Positions 7,399 to 16,785 of a stretch of 45,573 nt of DNA are shown piece after piece (positions within the stretch are counted from its first letter, which is position 1; each line of letters begins with the position of its first letter). The notes under the pieces are model-generated. The model was not told the DNA's origin, searched no databases, and saw only the letters and a list, made by a program, of their open reading frames with translations. This DNA comes from UBA2365 sp964594045 (GTDB lineage: Bacteria > Bacteroidota > Bacteroidia > Chitinophagales > Saprospiraceae). Both the position numbers and the translations under genes were made by a program. The stretch is taken from positions 1 through 45,573 of the forward strand of contig CAZQKR010000033.1 in NCBI GenBank assembly GCA_964594045.1, in the 5' to 3' direction.

Positions 7399-10300
7399 AT
7401 GCGGATCAACAACTCGGCACTCCAAAAGACAGATCACTCCTTTTTGATGACTTCCTTCTTTTTGCTTTTGCTGTTTTACGGAGCAAACAAAATCGCTGCA
7501 CAGTCCATTCCGGACCTTCCTTCCGGGACAGCCATCAGGCTGATCTCCCAGCATGCCGATGAAACCGTCATCACTTTTATTCCGGGTGGATTGAAACTTG
7601 AAAGACCTGATCCTGGAAAACCGGGTGTCTGCCCGACCCTCGATCAGGGTACATCAATCAACAGAAAAGGTTATCCTGAAATGGACAAACTGACTGCATC
7701 CCTGATCATTCCGGATGATCAGGAGATGATGGCAGAAGTCATCAGCAGCAAATACCGGGAGATCAATGTTCAGATCCTGCCTTCCAGAGGTACACTTTCC
7801 CGTCAAATTGATCCCAATACCATTCCCAGGGAAAAGGCCGGTATATACCATATCAATGAATTTTTCCCTTCTGAACTTGTTTCCCTTGCTGCACCCTATA
7901 TACTGCGCGATCATTCCGGACAAACCATCACCGTTTACCCATTTCAATACAATCCAGTCACCGGCCAGCTCAGAATTTACACGGAGATCACCGTTCGCAT
8001 TAAGCCAACCGGCAAACAAATGCAGAGTCGCATTGCCCAAAAAAGGGTCAACACAGCCATCCCCACGGACTTTAAAAACATCTACCAACGCCACTTCATC
8101 AACTTTGCCAATGCTTCCAGGTATACCCCGCTGGAAGAGGACGGCAACATGCTGATCATCAGCCACGGTCCCTTTATGCCTGAAATGGAGGACTTTATCA
8201 GTTGGAAAAGAGAGAAAGGAATACCGGTGGAAATGGTCAATGCGGCCGCCATCGGAGATGCTGAGGAGATCCGTACCTTTGTCAAAAACTACTATGATTC
8301 CAAAGGACTTACCTGGCTTCTTCTTGTAGGTGACCATCAACAGGTACCTTCATACCTTGCACCCATCGGGACGTCAGACAATTTTTACGGATACATCAGC
8401 GGCGATGACCATTACCCGGAGATCTTTGTAGGTCGTTTTTCCGGAGAAAATGCAGGCCACATTAAAACTCAGGTGGACAGGACCATCAACTATGAAAAGT
8501 ATCCTGATCCATCTGCAGCCTGGTATAAAAACACCATGGGTATTGCTTCTTCAGAAGGCCCGGGAGATGATTGGGAATATGATTTTCAACATATCCGGAA
8601 TATCAGGACACAATTACTGAAGTATACCTATACCTTAGGGGATGAACTCTATGATGGTGACCAGGGAGGACAGGACTCCATCGGCTCACCCGGCACTACA
8701 GATGTACTCAATCTGTTACACAATACGGGTTACAGTCTGATCAACTATTGCGGACACGGCGGTTCAGGAGGATGGGGAACAACCGGCTTCGGTAATAATG
8801 AAGTTGCCCAGATCACCAACACCCAACAGTTTCCCTTTATCATCTCTGTCGCCTGCAGCAACGGAGACTTCGCCAAAAGCACCTGCTTCGGAGAACAATG
8901 GCTCAGGATGGAACAGGCAGGACATCCTGTCGGCGCCATCGCTACGCTCATGTCCACGATCAACCAGTACTGGAGCGAACCGATGGAAGGTCAGGATGAA
9001 ATGAACAGCCTCATCACCGAAAACCTGACCCATAGGAAGCACAGTATTGGCGGCATTGCCATGAATGGCTGCATGAAAATGAACGATGCCTATGGACAGG
9101 GCGGGTTCGATATGACAGACACATGGACTATTTTCGGTGATCCTTCAGTGGTCCTTCGGACTGAAACGCCAACTGTCATGGACGTCAACCACGGATCAAC
9201 CATCGGTATTGGCAGCAAAGGCATCAACATACAATGCGATATGGAAAATGCACTGGTTTGCCTGACGATAGGGGGAGACATTATTGGCCGGGGATATGTG
9301 AGTGGCGGAGTTGTGAATCTGAATTTTGATCCATTATCCGTTTTGGATACCATTCTCGTCACAGTTACCGCATACAATAAAATCCCTTATTTTGGCGAGA
9401 TCATCATTTTGCCTCCTGCGTCTGGTCCTTTTGTGATCCATTCTGCGAGCGTCATCCGTGACCTGGCGGGCAACAATGATCAGCTGGCTGATTTTGGGGA
9501 AGATATTGTTCTGGATGTTAGCCTGGAAAATATCGGAGTGGCCGCAGCAGAGGGTATAACAGCCCAAATCTCAACAACCGACCCGTATATCACGATCACT
9601 GATGACACCGGCAACTGGAACCAGATCGACGCAAATACTTCAAAATTGCTGAACAATGCTTTTGCTTTCAGCATTGCCGACAGCATACCGGATCAGCATG
9701 TTGCACATTTTACAATTTTAGCTACAGATTCAGCAGGGAATGAGTGGCAATCCGGCTTCAACATTGTGTTGTATGCACCGGTTTTGCGGGTTGGGGAAAT
9801 GACCCTGAACGATGAGACAGGAGGCAATAACAACGGCATCCTTGAGCCTGGTGAAACAGCGGATATTATGATACAGGCGGTCAATGTGGGCAGTGCATCT
9901 TGTGATTTGACAGGTTTGTTATCCACTTCCTATACACAGATGGAAATTGAGCAGGCTGAAGTTTACATCGGCAATATTTTACCCGGGGATACGCTGCAGG
10001 CAAAGTTCACCGTTTCGGTCAGTCAAGCTGCACAGAAAGGTGATATTGTTGACTTTGCATTCGAATCCGCTTCAATTCCATATCGTAAAGCAAAGAATTT
10101 CTTTAAAATGATCGGGCAGTTCAGTGAGAACTGGGAGACAGCTGACTTTTCCAGGTACAGTTGGCTTTTTGATGGTAAAACGCCATGGACACTGAATGAC
10201 TCCATAGTTTATGAAGGGCTATATGCTGCCAGGTCAGGAGAGATCTCACACGATGAGTTTTCTGAGATGTCCATCAGTATGAATGTCAGTTTTGCTGACT

Positions 10301-10836
10301 CCATTTCCTTTTACCGGAAGGTTTCATCAGAAAAGGATTGGGATTGGTTAGGCTTTTTCATTGACGGTGTATGGCAGGATCAGTGGTCGGGAGAAGTTGA
10401 CTGGGGAAGGGCAGCCTTTCCTGTAGCATCGGGTATGCACACGTTCTCCTGGCGATTCTGGAAAGACTATGTGGATTATGATCCGATAGGCTATAATTGC
10501 GGATTGGTGGACTACATCCTGTTTCCACCTTCAACTGATTTGATTTCCACTGTTACCCATTTTACTCCCGGAGAAATTACGAACCACAAAGTATATCCGA
10601 ATCCGACTACCGGAAAAACTCAGTTTTGCTATTTCCTGGAAGAAGGTTCAGCAGTATCCATTCACATAACGGATGTTTACGGCAATCTGCAGAGGGTACT
10701 CAGGAACAGGGAGCACCAGCAGTCCGGCAGTTATGAAATGAGCTTTGACCTTTCCGGATTACCGGCCGGCAGTTATTTTCTAAAGCTTGAAACGGAAGAT
10801 GAGTACTTGGTGAAGCATGTTGTTTTGGTGAAATGA
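7399..10836 (+). CDS. C25 (gingipain-family) cysteine protease with T9SS sorting domain
   Basis: 1145 residues from the ATG at 7399, chosen because it is followed by a signal peptide (SFFLLLLFYGANKIAAQS) and preceded by a -7 box; the frame is open further upstream. A propeptide-like region is followed by a C25 catalytic domain. NYCGHGGSGGWG contains the likely catalytic His453, and SVACSNGDF contains the likely nucleophile Cys486; both contexts are those of gingipains. After the catalytic part come Ig-like/CARDB-type segments (AQISTTDPYITI, NNGILEPGETADI) and a jellyroll-like region. The C-terminal ~80 residues (VYPNPTTGK to KHVVLVK) are a T9SS type A sorting domain. The protein is therefore probably secreted through the outer membrane and surface-attached, acting on extracellular proteins or T9SS cargo. 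Substrate preference (Arg or Lys) cannot be read. Confidence 0.9.
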   Translation: MRINNSALQKTDHSFLMTSFFLLLLFYGANKIAAQSIPDLPSGTAIRLISQHADETVITFIPGGLKLERPDPGKPGVCPTLDQGTSINRKGYPEMDKLTASLIIPDDQEMMAEVISSKYREINVQILPSRGTLSRQIDPNTIPREKAGIYHINEFFPSELVSLAAPYILRDHSGQTITVYPFQYNPVTGQLRIYTEITVRIKPTGKQMQSRIAQKRVNTAIPTDFKNIYQRHFINFANASRYTPLEEDGNMLIISHGPFMPEMEDFISWKREKGIPVEMVNAAAIGDAEEIRTFVKNYYDSKGLTWLLLVGDHQQVPSYLAPIGTSDNFYGYISGDDHYPEIFVGRFSGENAGHIKTQVDRTINYEKYPDPSAAWYKNTMGIASSEGPGDDWEYDFQHIRNIRTQLLKYTYTLGDELYDGDQGGQDSIGSPGTTDVLNLLHNTGYSLINYCGHGGSGGWGTTGFGNNEVAQITNTQQFPFIISVACSNGDFAKSTCFGEQWLRMEQAGHPVGAIATLMSTINQYWSEPMEGQDEMNSLITENLTHRKHSIGGIAMNGCMKMNDAYGQGGFDMTDTWTIFGDPSVVLRTETPTVMDVNHGSTIGIGSKGINIQCDMENALVCLTIGGDIIGRGYVSGGVVNLNFDPLSVLDTILVTVTAYNKIPYFGEIIILPPASGPFVIHSASVIRDLAGNNDQLADFGEDIVLDVSLENIGVAAAEGITAQISTTDPYITITDDTGNWNQIDANTSKLLNNAFAFSIADSIPDQHVAHFTILATDSAGNEWQSGFNIVLYAPVLRVGEMTLNDETGGNNNGILEPGETADIMIQAVNVGSASCDLTGLLSTSYTQMEIEQAEVYIGNILPGDTLQAKFTVSVSQAAQKGDIVDFAFESASIPYRKAKNFFKMIGQFSENWETADFSRYSWLFDGKTPWTLNDSIVYEGLYAARSGEISHDEFSEMSISMNVSFADSISFYRKVSSEKDWDWLGFFIDGVWQDQWSGEVDWGRAAFPVASGMHTFSWRFWKDYVDYDPIGYNCGLVDYILFPPSTDLISTVTHFTPGEITNHKVYPNPTTGKTQFCYFLEEGSAVSIHITDVYGNLQRVLRNREHQQSGSYEMSFDLSGLPAGSYFLKLETEDEYLVKHVVLVK

Positions 10837-10899
10837 CTTTCCTCAATGAATAGCTGAGATCAGATTTCATTTCAAATTAGTGATTTACCCTGCAGATCA

Positions 10900-10940
10900 G
10901 GCAAAGCCTTTTTAAATTTTAAAATTAGAAAGGCTTTGCC
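10900..10940. terminator. Inverted repeat between convergent genes, possible bidirectional terminator
   Basis: GGCAAAGCCTTT (10900-10911) pairs perfectly with AAAGGCTTTGCC (10929-10940); the 17-nt AT-rich loop can itself pair (AATTTT/AAAATT). It lies between the plus-strand stop at 10836 and the minus-strand stop at 10953. Neither strand has a clear T-run after the stem, so it is a weak classical terminator or an RNA-end stabiliser. Confidence 0.5.
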
Positions 10941-10952
10941 CTGAGACCTATA

Positions 10953-11489
10953 TCAGGGTAAAATCCGTTTCAGGGTGTTTTCTTTATGCCTGATGTAATG
11001 CATGATCACACCCACCACATGTGCTATCATTAAAGCGATCAGCAATTTAACCAGGATCTCATGAACCTCCAGTGACGGGAAATCCATGTCTGCAGGCAAT
11101 AAATTGAAATCTCCTGTCATGACCGCTTCACCCAATTCTGCTGCGATATTGGTCGCGATTCCTGATATAGCCAATAAGATCAGTATCCAGTAGAATGAAT
11201 ATTCTATCCAGACGACCAGGCGGTTGTGGAATGCACTGCCCGTATTCAGTTTTGCAGGGCGGGGCTTTCTGAAAAAGAACCAGGTTCTGAGCAGTGTCAA
11301 TAAAAAGATCAGGTTGCCCAATAAAAAATGCACTTTGTACAATTGGATTTTTTCAGGTCCTGCCGGCATATCAGCCATAATGGAACCCGTTGGGATCATG
11401 GCCAGGATCAACAGAAGGCTGATCCAATGGATCACGATCGTCCCCTTATAGTATTTTTCATTCAGATTGTTTTTTACCGATTTTTCCAT
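10953..11489 (-). CDS. Cytochrome b561-like membrane protein
   Basis: 178 residues from MEKSVKNN. The frame extends 21 codons upstream, but the upstream part is a poor N-terminus. Four hydrophobic helices are visible, with His residues where diheme b-type cytochromes place them: VIHWISLLL in helix 1, YKVHFLLGN in helix 2, EVHEILVKL and AHVVGVIMH in the last part. These could ligate two haems in the inner membrane, carrying electrons between a quinone pool and a periplasmic partner. The family (cytochrome b561 / Ni-Fe-hydrogenase type b subunit) is inferred from helix pattern and His spacing. It is the most downstream gene of the minus-strand oxidative-stress block, but 341 bp separate it from the next upstream gene, so it may be expressed independently. 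Confidence 0.65.
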   Translation of the reverse strand: MEKSVKNNLNEKYYKGTIVIHWISLLLILAMIPTGSIMADMPAGPEKIQLYKVHFLLGNLIFLLTLLRTWFFFRKPRPAKLNTGSAFHNRLVVWIEYSFYWILILLAISGIATNIAAELGEAVMTGDFNLLPADMDFPSLEVHEILVKLLIALMIAHVVGVIMHYIRHKENTLKRILP

Positions 11490-11626
11490 TTTGTTTGATT
11501 TTTTGGTTAAAAATAGGACAGATTTCCTGTTCAAGAAGCTTTTGCCGGCCATAGTTTGACCGGCTCGTTATAACATCCCCATCTTATTGGGTTTCGAATC
11601 ATCACTTCGGATAAAACCACCAAACT

Positions 11627-11713
11627 ATGAATTTCAAGAAGTATAAAATATTGAAAAACCGGACTTTTCCGGTCAATCATCACAGCTTTAAGCCGCTGAT
11701 CATGCTAAAGTAA
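11627..11713 (+). CDS. 28-residue basic ORF directly before a terminator
   Basis: ATG at 11627, TAA at 11711-11713. The product begins MNFKKYKILK and ends KPLIMLK; it is rich in Lys/Arg/His and has no acidic residue. The terminator stem starts at the base after the stop codon, which is how a real small transcript would end. It lies on the plus strand in a gap between two minus-strand genes, so the terminator has no other obvious owner. No clear promoter was identified. It may encode a small protein, or the terminator may close a non-coding RNA that happens to contain this ORF. Not similar to anything I recognise. Confidence 0.35.
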   Translation: MNFKKYKILKNRTFPVNHHSFKPLIMLK

Positions 11714-11740
11714 CCGGATTTTTTGAATCCGGCTTTTTTT
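11714..11740 (+). terminator. Plus-strand rho-independent terminator in a minus-strand block
   Basis: CCGGATT (11714-11720) pairs with AATCCGG (11726-11732) around a 5-nt loop, followed by C and seven T. Orientation is plus; read on the minus strand it lacks a T-run. The flanking annotated genes are all on the minus strand. Confidence 0.7.
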
Positions 11741-11830
11741 CGGGTAAAATATTAGACTATAACCCGTTGTTATTTGAGAAATTCATTTAAAGACAACTTT
11801 ATTTATAAAGAATGCCCCACTTTCTCTTGA

Positions 11831-12568
11831 TCATTCCCTGTCTTTAAAAACAGATTCCCCTTTGACAAGCCAGGACAGGCCGAAACTTTCCACGGCAAGG
11901 GTTTCCATCCAGAAAGTGAGTTGATTGGATTCATATAAGTTATGGGGGATCAGCCTGAAAAATCCACCCAGAAGGATCACCAGCATGGCCAGGATCATGA
12001 TCACCCCGCATACCCGGTAAATACGGTTTCGGATGATCTTCCGTTGTCCTCTTTCTCTGGATGGTTTATTGGATTTGGTGAAAAGAAATAAAGACATGTA
12101 TGCCAGGCTGCCCAGGAACACCGCGGCAGAAATATAATGGAAATTTTCCCGGAAAGTGTTGGGTATCAAACGGGTCACGGAGTAAGTTTTGCTGGCATCA
12201 CAACAGACCTCCGTGATGTTGCCTGTAGGGAAAAATACGACCAGAAGGGCAGCAATGCCTGCGAGGAACGAGATCAGAAAATCAATGGGTTCTTTTCCCT
12301 TGTAGATGATCAGGAAAATGGCCATGACAGACAAAATAGCTACAAAAATTCCCGAAACCCTTGTGAAATAGTAATGGCTGATGGATTGCAGCGGCATGGT
12401 GTATCCGTTGTCGATCCACAAAAAAACGAACAGAAGGAAGGGCAATGCCATTCCCATTATCCCGATCGTTTTGCGGAGTGTGTAAGTATTGGTCAGCCAT
12501 AAGGTATCGTTTTCAGCGAAATCGAGGCGAAAATAATTTTCAAGTTCAGATTGTGTTGGCATTTTCAT
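11831..12568 (-). CDS. Multi-pass membrane protein of unknown function
   Basis: 245 residues (ATG at 12568; a second ATG two codons in). After an N-terminal cytosolic part (EXXXYFRLDF-like) there are about six to seven hydrophobic segments: GIMGMALPFLLFVFLW, ILSVMAIFLIIY, FLISFLAGIAALLVVFF, ISAAVFLGSLAYMSLFLF, VCGVIMILAMLVILLGGFF, and a less certain one near the end. A double Cys (VCCDAS) lies in the loop after the third helix, predicted to be periplasmic. No catalytic motif is recognised. The gene sits in the minus-strand block with the cupin lipoprotein, TerC and KatG, 204 bp after the cupin gene, which hints at a stress or envelope role but proves nothing. Confidence 0.6.
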   Translation of the reverse strand: MKMPTQSELENYFRLDFAENDTLWLTNTYTLRKTIGIMGMALPFLLFVFLWIDNGYTMPLQSISHYYFTRVSGIFVAILSVMAIFLIIYKGKEPIDFLISFLAGIAALLVVFFPTGNITEVCCDASKTYSVTRLIPNTFRENFHYISAAVFLGSLAYMSLFLFTKSNKPSRERGQRKIIRNRIYRVCGVIMILAMLVILLGGFFRLIPHNLYESNQLTFWMETLAVESFGLSWLVKGESVFKDRE

Positions 12569-12772
12569 GTTTGATGGAGTTAAAAGTCTAAAAATCTAAT
12601 TCATTTCCATCAAATATATTATAATAAATGAAGAATTCAATCTGGAATTTCATTTATTTGACTTTTTGCTGACTCATGTTTGCCTGCTGTTTTGATTTTG
12701 TCTGAATGGTGATCAAAGAGATTTTTATGGAATTGAGCTGGTTAAAATGAATCCGAATGATGAACTTAGGCA

Positions 12773-13192
12773 TCATTCAGATTCAGTTGCGATATAAATA
12801 TATTTGAGCGGCTTTTCTCCTGTGTTAAAAACCTGATGTTCCCTCCATTTAGGTATATATGCAATATTACCGGTGGAGATGTTCAGATTTTCTTCGTTTT
12901 TGATCCTGACCTCTCCTTCTCCCTCGAGAGTAACGATGATTTCTTCATATTTTTCCGTACTGTGCTGTTCTCCGGATTCACCTGCCAAAATGGTTACCAT
13001 GCCGGAATAAAAAGCAAGTTGGTCATCTTTGCCGCTAAGTAATTCCTGATATTCAGATGATTGTAAGTCATAGGAAATGGTCGTTGGACTTTGGGGTTCC
13101 GGATTTGTTTTTTGTGGGCTGAGACCACAACCAGACAACAAGCAAAGTGTCATCAAGATGAGTAAGATTAAGTATATTTGTTTGTGTATCAT
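12773..13192 (-). CDS. Cupin-domain lipoprotein
   Basis: 139 residues from the ATG at 13192 (a TTG lies two codons upstream). The N-terminus (IYLILLILMTLCLLSGC) has a clear lipobox LSGC, so the protein is probably a membrane-anchored lipoprotein. Residues from about 60 on form a small single cupin: GESGEQHSTEKYEEIIVTLE supplies the first cupin motif with a His and Glu residues, and GNIAYIPKWREHQVFNTGE supplies the second with its His. Cupins of this size bind a metal or small ligand; the activity cannot be read. It follows terC by 68 bp on the same strand, and co-transcription is plausible. Confidence 0.75.
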   Translation of the reverse strand: MIHKQIYLILLILMTLCLLSGCGLSPQKTNPEPQSPTTISYDLQSSEYQELLSGKDDQLAFYSGMVTILAGESGEQHSTEKYEEIIVTLEGEGEVRIKNEENLNISTGNIAYIPKWREHQVFNTGEKPLKYIYIATESE

Positions 13193-13260
13193 GATCAAAG
13201 TTTTTATTTCTTAATAATTCAAATGATAAATTTTGTGTCCTTTATTGTTGGAAAAATCTT

Positions 13261-14196
13261 TTAGTTTTCACCGGCATTCTCTTCTGTTTTTTCCGGAAAA
13301 ACGATCGAAGCCACGATGGATAAAAACAGGACAATTCCTATTACAGACAGCGTTACTCCGATTGGCAATTTAATGTCAAAGCCGCTGAGAAGCATTTTAA
13401 CTCCCACAAAAACAAGAATAACTGAAAGACCGTATTGAATATAATGGAATAGTTGCATCACTGCAGATAATGCAAAATACAAAGCCCTCAGACCCAGGAT
13501 CGCCATCACATTCGAGGTGTATACGATGAATGGGTCGTGTGTGATCGCCAGGATCGCCGGTATGGAATCAACCGCAAATATGATGTCGGTAGTTTCCACC
13601 ATGATCACTACAACGAATAGTGGTGTCGCGAAAATTTTATCATTGATCCGGACAAAAAAATCAGAACCGTGATATTTTTTGGACACTGGCATAATTTTAC
13701 GGAAACCCCTTAGCACCGGGTTTTTTTCAGGGTGAATTTCCTTGTCTTTCTCAGTGACCATTTTGATTCCGGTGAATACCAGGAAGGCACCAAAAATATA
13801 GATGATCCAATGAAAGTTTTCGATCAATGCCACACCGGCAAAAATGAAGATCGCCCTGAAGACCAGGGCACCCAAAATTCCGTAAAACAATACTTTATGC
13901 TGGTATTTTGAAGGTACCCTGAAATAGGTGAAGATCATCAAAAACACAAAAATATTGTCAATGCTCAGCGATTTTTCTATGATGTAGCCGGTGAAAAACT
14001 CCAGTGCATCTGCAGTTCCTCTGTAATGATAAATGCCGAGGTTGAATATCATGGAAAGAGTGATCCAGAAAAGTGACCAAAGTAATGCCTCTTTTACCTT
14101 GATCTCATGCGCTTTTCTGTTGAAAACACCAAGATCCAGTACCAGCATCAGGAGGATGAATACGTTGAATCCGATCCAGAGTAAAGCTTGTGACAT
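13261..14196 (-). CDS. TerC/Alx-family integral membrane protein
   Basis: 311 residues with about eight to nine transmembrane helices. Conserved TerC features are visible: VLDLGVFNRKAHEIKVKEA near the N-terminus, FFTGYIIEKSLSIDNIFVF with the family's acidic residues in a helix, and VVIMVETTDIIFAVDSIPA in the repeat. The internal duplication of E(K/T)xLSxDNxxVF / ETTDIIFAVDS is a family hallmark. TerC-family proteins are linked to metal-ion (manganese) export or insertion during stress. The gene lies between katG and the cupin gene. A candidate promoter (14347-14374) and the 352-bp gap after katG suggest it has its own transcript. Confidence 0.88.
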   Translation of the reverse strand: MSQALLWIGFNVFILLMLVLDLGVFNRKAHEIKVKEALLWSLFWITLSMIFNLGIYHYRGTADALEFFTGYIIEKSLSIDNIFVFLMIFTYFRVPSKYQHKVLFYGILGALVFRAIFIFAGVALIENFHWIIYIFGAFLVFTGIKMVTEKDKEIHPEKNPVLRGFRKIMPVSKKYHGSDFFVRINDKIFATPLFVVVIMVETTDIIFAVDSIPAILAITHDPFIVYTSNVMAILGLRALYFALSAVMQLFHYIQYGLSVILVFVGVKMLLSGFDIKLPIGVTLSVIGIVLFLSIVASIVFPEKTEENAGEN

Positions 14197-14346
14197 TTCG
14201 AACTTACAATTTGTTTGAACGGATATTTAAAATTATAGTTCCCTGATCTGTGATCAGCGATTTATTAAATTTGATCATCATTCATTCCGGAAGTATATCA
14301 AAGCTGAAAATGCTTTCTTGATGAATGGAGTATTCAAAATAAAAAC

Positions 14347-14374
14347 CAAATTTATGGTTTTAATTTCAATACAA
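14347..14374 (-). promoter_or_regulatory. Candidate terC promoter
   Basis: On the minus strand: TTG (14374-14372), 17-nt spacer, TAAATTTG (14354-14347), an exact TAnnTTTG match. It would give a leader of about 145 nt before the ATG at 14196. Confidence 0.35.
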
Positions 14375-14463
14375 TAATAAAATTATTTTTTGTACGCCAA
14401 AGACTTGATATGTGATAACAAATTTAATTTGGCTTAAGTGTTAAAGGTGTTCGAATTTTTGAA

Positions 14464-14492
14464 TAAAAAAAGTGGCCGGATTTTCCGGCCAC
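14464..14492 (-). terminator. Rho-independent terminator of katG
   Basis: GTGGCCGG (14472-14479) pairs with CCGGCCAC (14485-14492) with an extra A-T pair and a 3-nt loop. Read on the minus strand it is followed by seven T. It lies 57 bp after the katG stop. Confidence 0.9.
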
Positions 14493-14548
14493 CTTAATTA
14501 TTATGCTTTCCGATGTTTAAATCTTACCGGACAAAGTTGCTTTTCTGA

Positions 14549-16762
14549 TCATTGCAGATCAAAACGATCCAGATTCATGACTTTGTTCCATGCAGCTACA
14601 AAGTCTTTTACGAATTTTTCCCTGCTGTCATCGCAGGCATATACTTCAGCCAAAGCCCTGAGTTCAGTATTGGATCCAAAGATCAGGTCTACCCGGGTTG
14701 CTGTCCATTTCTGTTGTCCTGTCTTCCTGTCCAACCCTTCAAAAATTTCTTTTTTCTCATCCAGGGATTTCCACCTGATATTGAAATCCAGCAGGTTGAC
14801 AAAGAAATCGTTTGTGAGTGTTTCCGGACGATCTGTGAACACACCATGGCTGGTTTGTCCGAAATTGGCATTGAGAACACGCATACCTCCAATAAGAGCC
14901 GTCATTTCCGGTGCGGTGAGTGTCAGCAACTGTGCTTTATCGATCAGCATTTCTTCTGCAGAAACTGCAAATTGTGCTTTGGTATAATTTCTGAATCCGT
15001 CAGCCAATGGTTCCAGCACTCCAAAAGATTCGACATCGGTCTGCTCCTGCAATGCATCCATTCTGCCCGGTGTGAAGGGTACCTGAACACTAAACCCTGA
15101 TTGTTTTGCAGCATGCTCCACGCCTGCACATCCGGCCAGCACGATGAGGTCTGCCAAAGAAATTCGTTTGTTTCCGGTTTGTGCGCTGTTAAATTCGTTG
15201 CGGATCCCCTCCAAAACATCAAGCACTTTGGCAAGCTCCTTCGGGTTGTTGGCTTCCCAGTCTTTTTGCGGAGCGAGACGGATCCGGGCCCCATTGGCAC
15301 CTCCACGCTTATCAGACCCGCGGAAGGTAGAAGCAGAAGCCCACGCAGTAGAAACGAGTTGTGAGATACTCAGTCCGGAAGCAATGACTTTAGCCTTCAA
15401 TGCAGCAACATCGGTATCATTCACCAGTTCGTGGTCAACAGCAGGGATCGGATCCTGCCAGATCAGCGTTTCTTCAGGTACTTCAGGTCCTAAATATCTG
15501 GACAATGGTCCCATATCCCTGTGGGTCAGTTTGAACCATGCCCGGGCAAATGCATCTGCAAATTCATCCGGATTTTCAAAAAATCTCCGTGAAATTTTCT
15601 CATAATCCGGATCAAAACGCAACGCCAGGTCGGTAGTCAACATAATGGGTGCATGCTTTTTACCCTGAACATGTGCGTCAGGAACAGTATCTGCGCCCAT
15701 TCCGTGTTTGGGTATCCATTGATGGGCACCTGCCGGTGATTTGGTAAGTTCCCATTCATAGCCAAATAGGTTCCAGAAGAAATTATTGCTCCACTTGGTT
15801 GGTGTGGTCGTCCAGGCACCTTCTATTCCGCTGGTGATGGTATCTTCGGCATTTCCCTTGCCAAAAGTGTTTTTCCAACCCATGCTTTGTTCCTCAATAT
15901 CTGCAGCAGCAGGTTCCCTGCCTACATATTTTGACGGGTCGGCAGCACCGTGTGTTTTACCGAATGTGTGTCCGCCGGCGATCAGCGCAACAGTCTCTTC
16001 ATCGTTCATCGCCATTCTGGCAAAAGTTTCGCGAATGTCCTTTGCAGCAGCGATAGGATCAGGATTTCCGTTAGGTCCTTCCGGATTGACGTAGATAAGA
16101 CCCATCTGAACAGCAGCGAGCGGATTTTCCAGTTCTCTGTCACCAGTGTATCGCTTATCGCCAAGCCATTCTGTTTCTGAACCCCAGTAAATGTCTTCTT
16201 CTGGTTGCCAGACGTCTTCACGTCCTCCGGCAAATCCAAAAGTCTTGAACCCCATGGATTCCAGAGCGCAATTTCCCGCAAGCACCATCAGGTCAGCCCA
16301 GGAGATCTTGTTGCCGTATTTCTTTTTGACAGGCCACAACAATAAGCGCGCTTTGTCGAGATTGGCATTGTCTGGCCAACTGTTGAGCGGGGCAAATCGC
16401 TGTGTACCGGACCCGGCACCGCCACGTCCGTCAGAAACCCGGTAAGTCCCTGCACTGTGCCATGCCATGCGGATGAAAAATGGGCCGTAATGCCCGTAAT
16501 CTGCCGGCCACCAATCCTGTGAATTGGTCATCAGTTCGAAAATATCCTTTTTCAGGGCCTTCAGATCAAGGCTTTTGAATGCCTCAGCATAATTGAAATT
16601 TTCGTCCATCGGATTGGACAGATTGGAATGCTGACGCAGGATGTTCAGATTTAATTGGTTCGGCCACCAGTCTCTGTTGCCGGTGCCGCCGGCTCCCTGT
16701 TTTACATTCCCTCCGGTAAATGGACATTTGCCCATGCTATTGGATTCTTTTTCCATGCTCAT
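14549..16762 (-). CDS. katG: Catalase-peroxidase KatG
   Basis: 737 residues, full length for the family (about 720-750). Bifunctional haem enzyme that breaks down hydrogen peroxide by catalase and peroxidase activity. The distal haem pocket is RMAWHSAGTYR (Arg98, Trp101, His102); the proximal His is His265 in GGHTFGKTHG. The Trp-Tyr-Met crosslink residues typical of KatG are present: Trp101, Tyr224 (GLIYVNPEGP) and Met250 (FARMAMND). The C-terminal second peroxidase-like domain (from about 430) is also present. It has no signal peptide and is expected in the cytoplasm. It lies downstream of perR and bfr, with 192 bp before it that hold a candidate -7 box and two 10-bp palindromes. A strong terminator follows. 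Confidence 0.97.
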   Translation of the reverse strand: MSMEKESNSMGKCPFTGGNVKQGAGGTGNRDWWPNQLNLNILRQHSNLSNPMDENFNYAEAFKSLDLKALKKDIFELMTNSQDWWPADYGHYGPFFIRMAWHSAGTYRVSDGRGGAGSGTQRFAPLNSWPDNANLDKARLLLWPVKKKYGNKISWADLMVLAGNCALESMGFKTFGFAGGREDVWQPEEDIYWGSETEWLGDKRYTGDRELENPLAAVQMGLIYVNPEGPNGNPDPIAAAKDIRETFARMAMNDEETVALIAGGHTFGKTHGAADPSKYVGREPAAADIEEQSMGWKNTFGKGNAEDTITSGIEGAWTTTPTKWSNNFFWNLFGYEWELTKSPAGAHQWIPKHGMGADTVPDAHVQGKKHAPIMLTTDLALRFDPDYEKISRRFFENPDEFADAFARAWFKLTHRDMGPLSRYLGPEVPEETLIWQDPIPAVDHELVNDTDVAALKAKVIASGLSISQLVSTAWASASTFRGSDKRGGANGARIRLAPQKDWEANNPKELAKVLDVLEGIRNEFNSAQTGNKRISLADLIVLAGCAGVEHAAKQSGFSVQVPFTPGRMDALQEQTDVESFGVLEPLADGFRNYTKAQFAVSAEEMLIDKAQLLTLTAPEMTALIGGMRVLNANFGQTSHGVFTDRPETLTNDFFVNLLDFNIRWKSLDEKKEIFEGLDRKTGQQKWTATRVDLIFGSNTELRALAEVYACDDSREKFVKDFVAAWNKVMNLDRFDLQ

Positions 16763-16785
16763 ATAGTTTTAAGTTTATTAAAATA

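Larger units (their letters stand above)
14197..14548. other. Gap between katG and terC: katG terminator and a candidate terC promoter
   Basis: No gene seen. It holds the minus-strand katG terminator (14464-14492) and a candidate minus-strand promoter for terC (14347-14374). The rest is AT-rich without notable structure. Confidence 0.5.

Noticed and set aside
14552..15605. Plus-strand ORFs over katG (182 and 153 codons)
   Set aside because: Antisense shadows of the katG frame, created by its codon use; KatG is complete and unambiguous.
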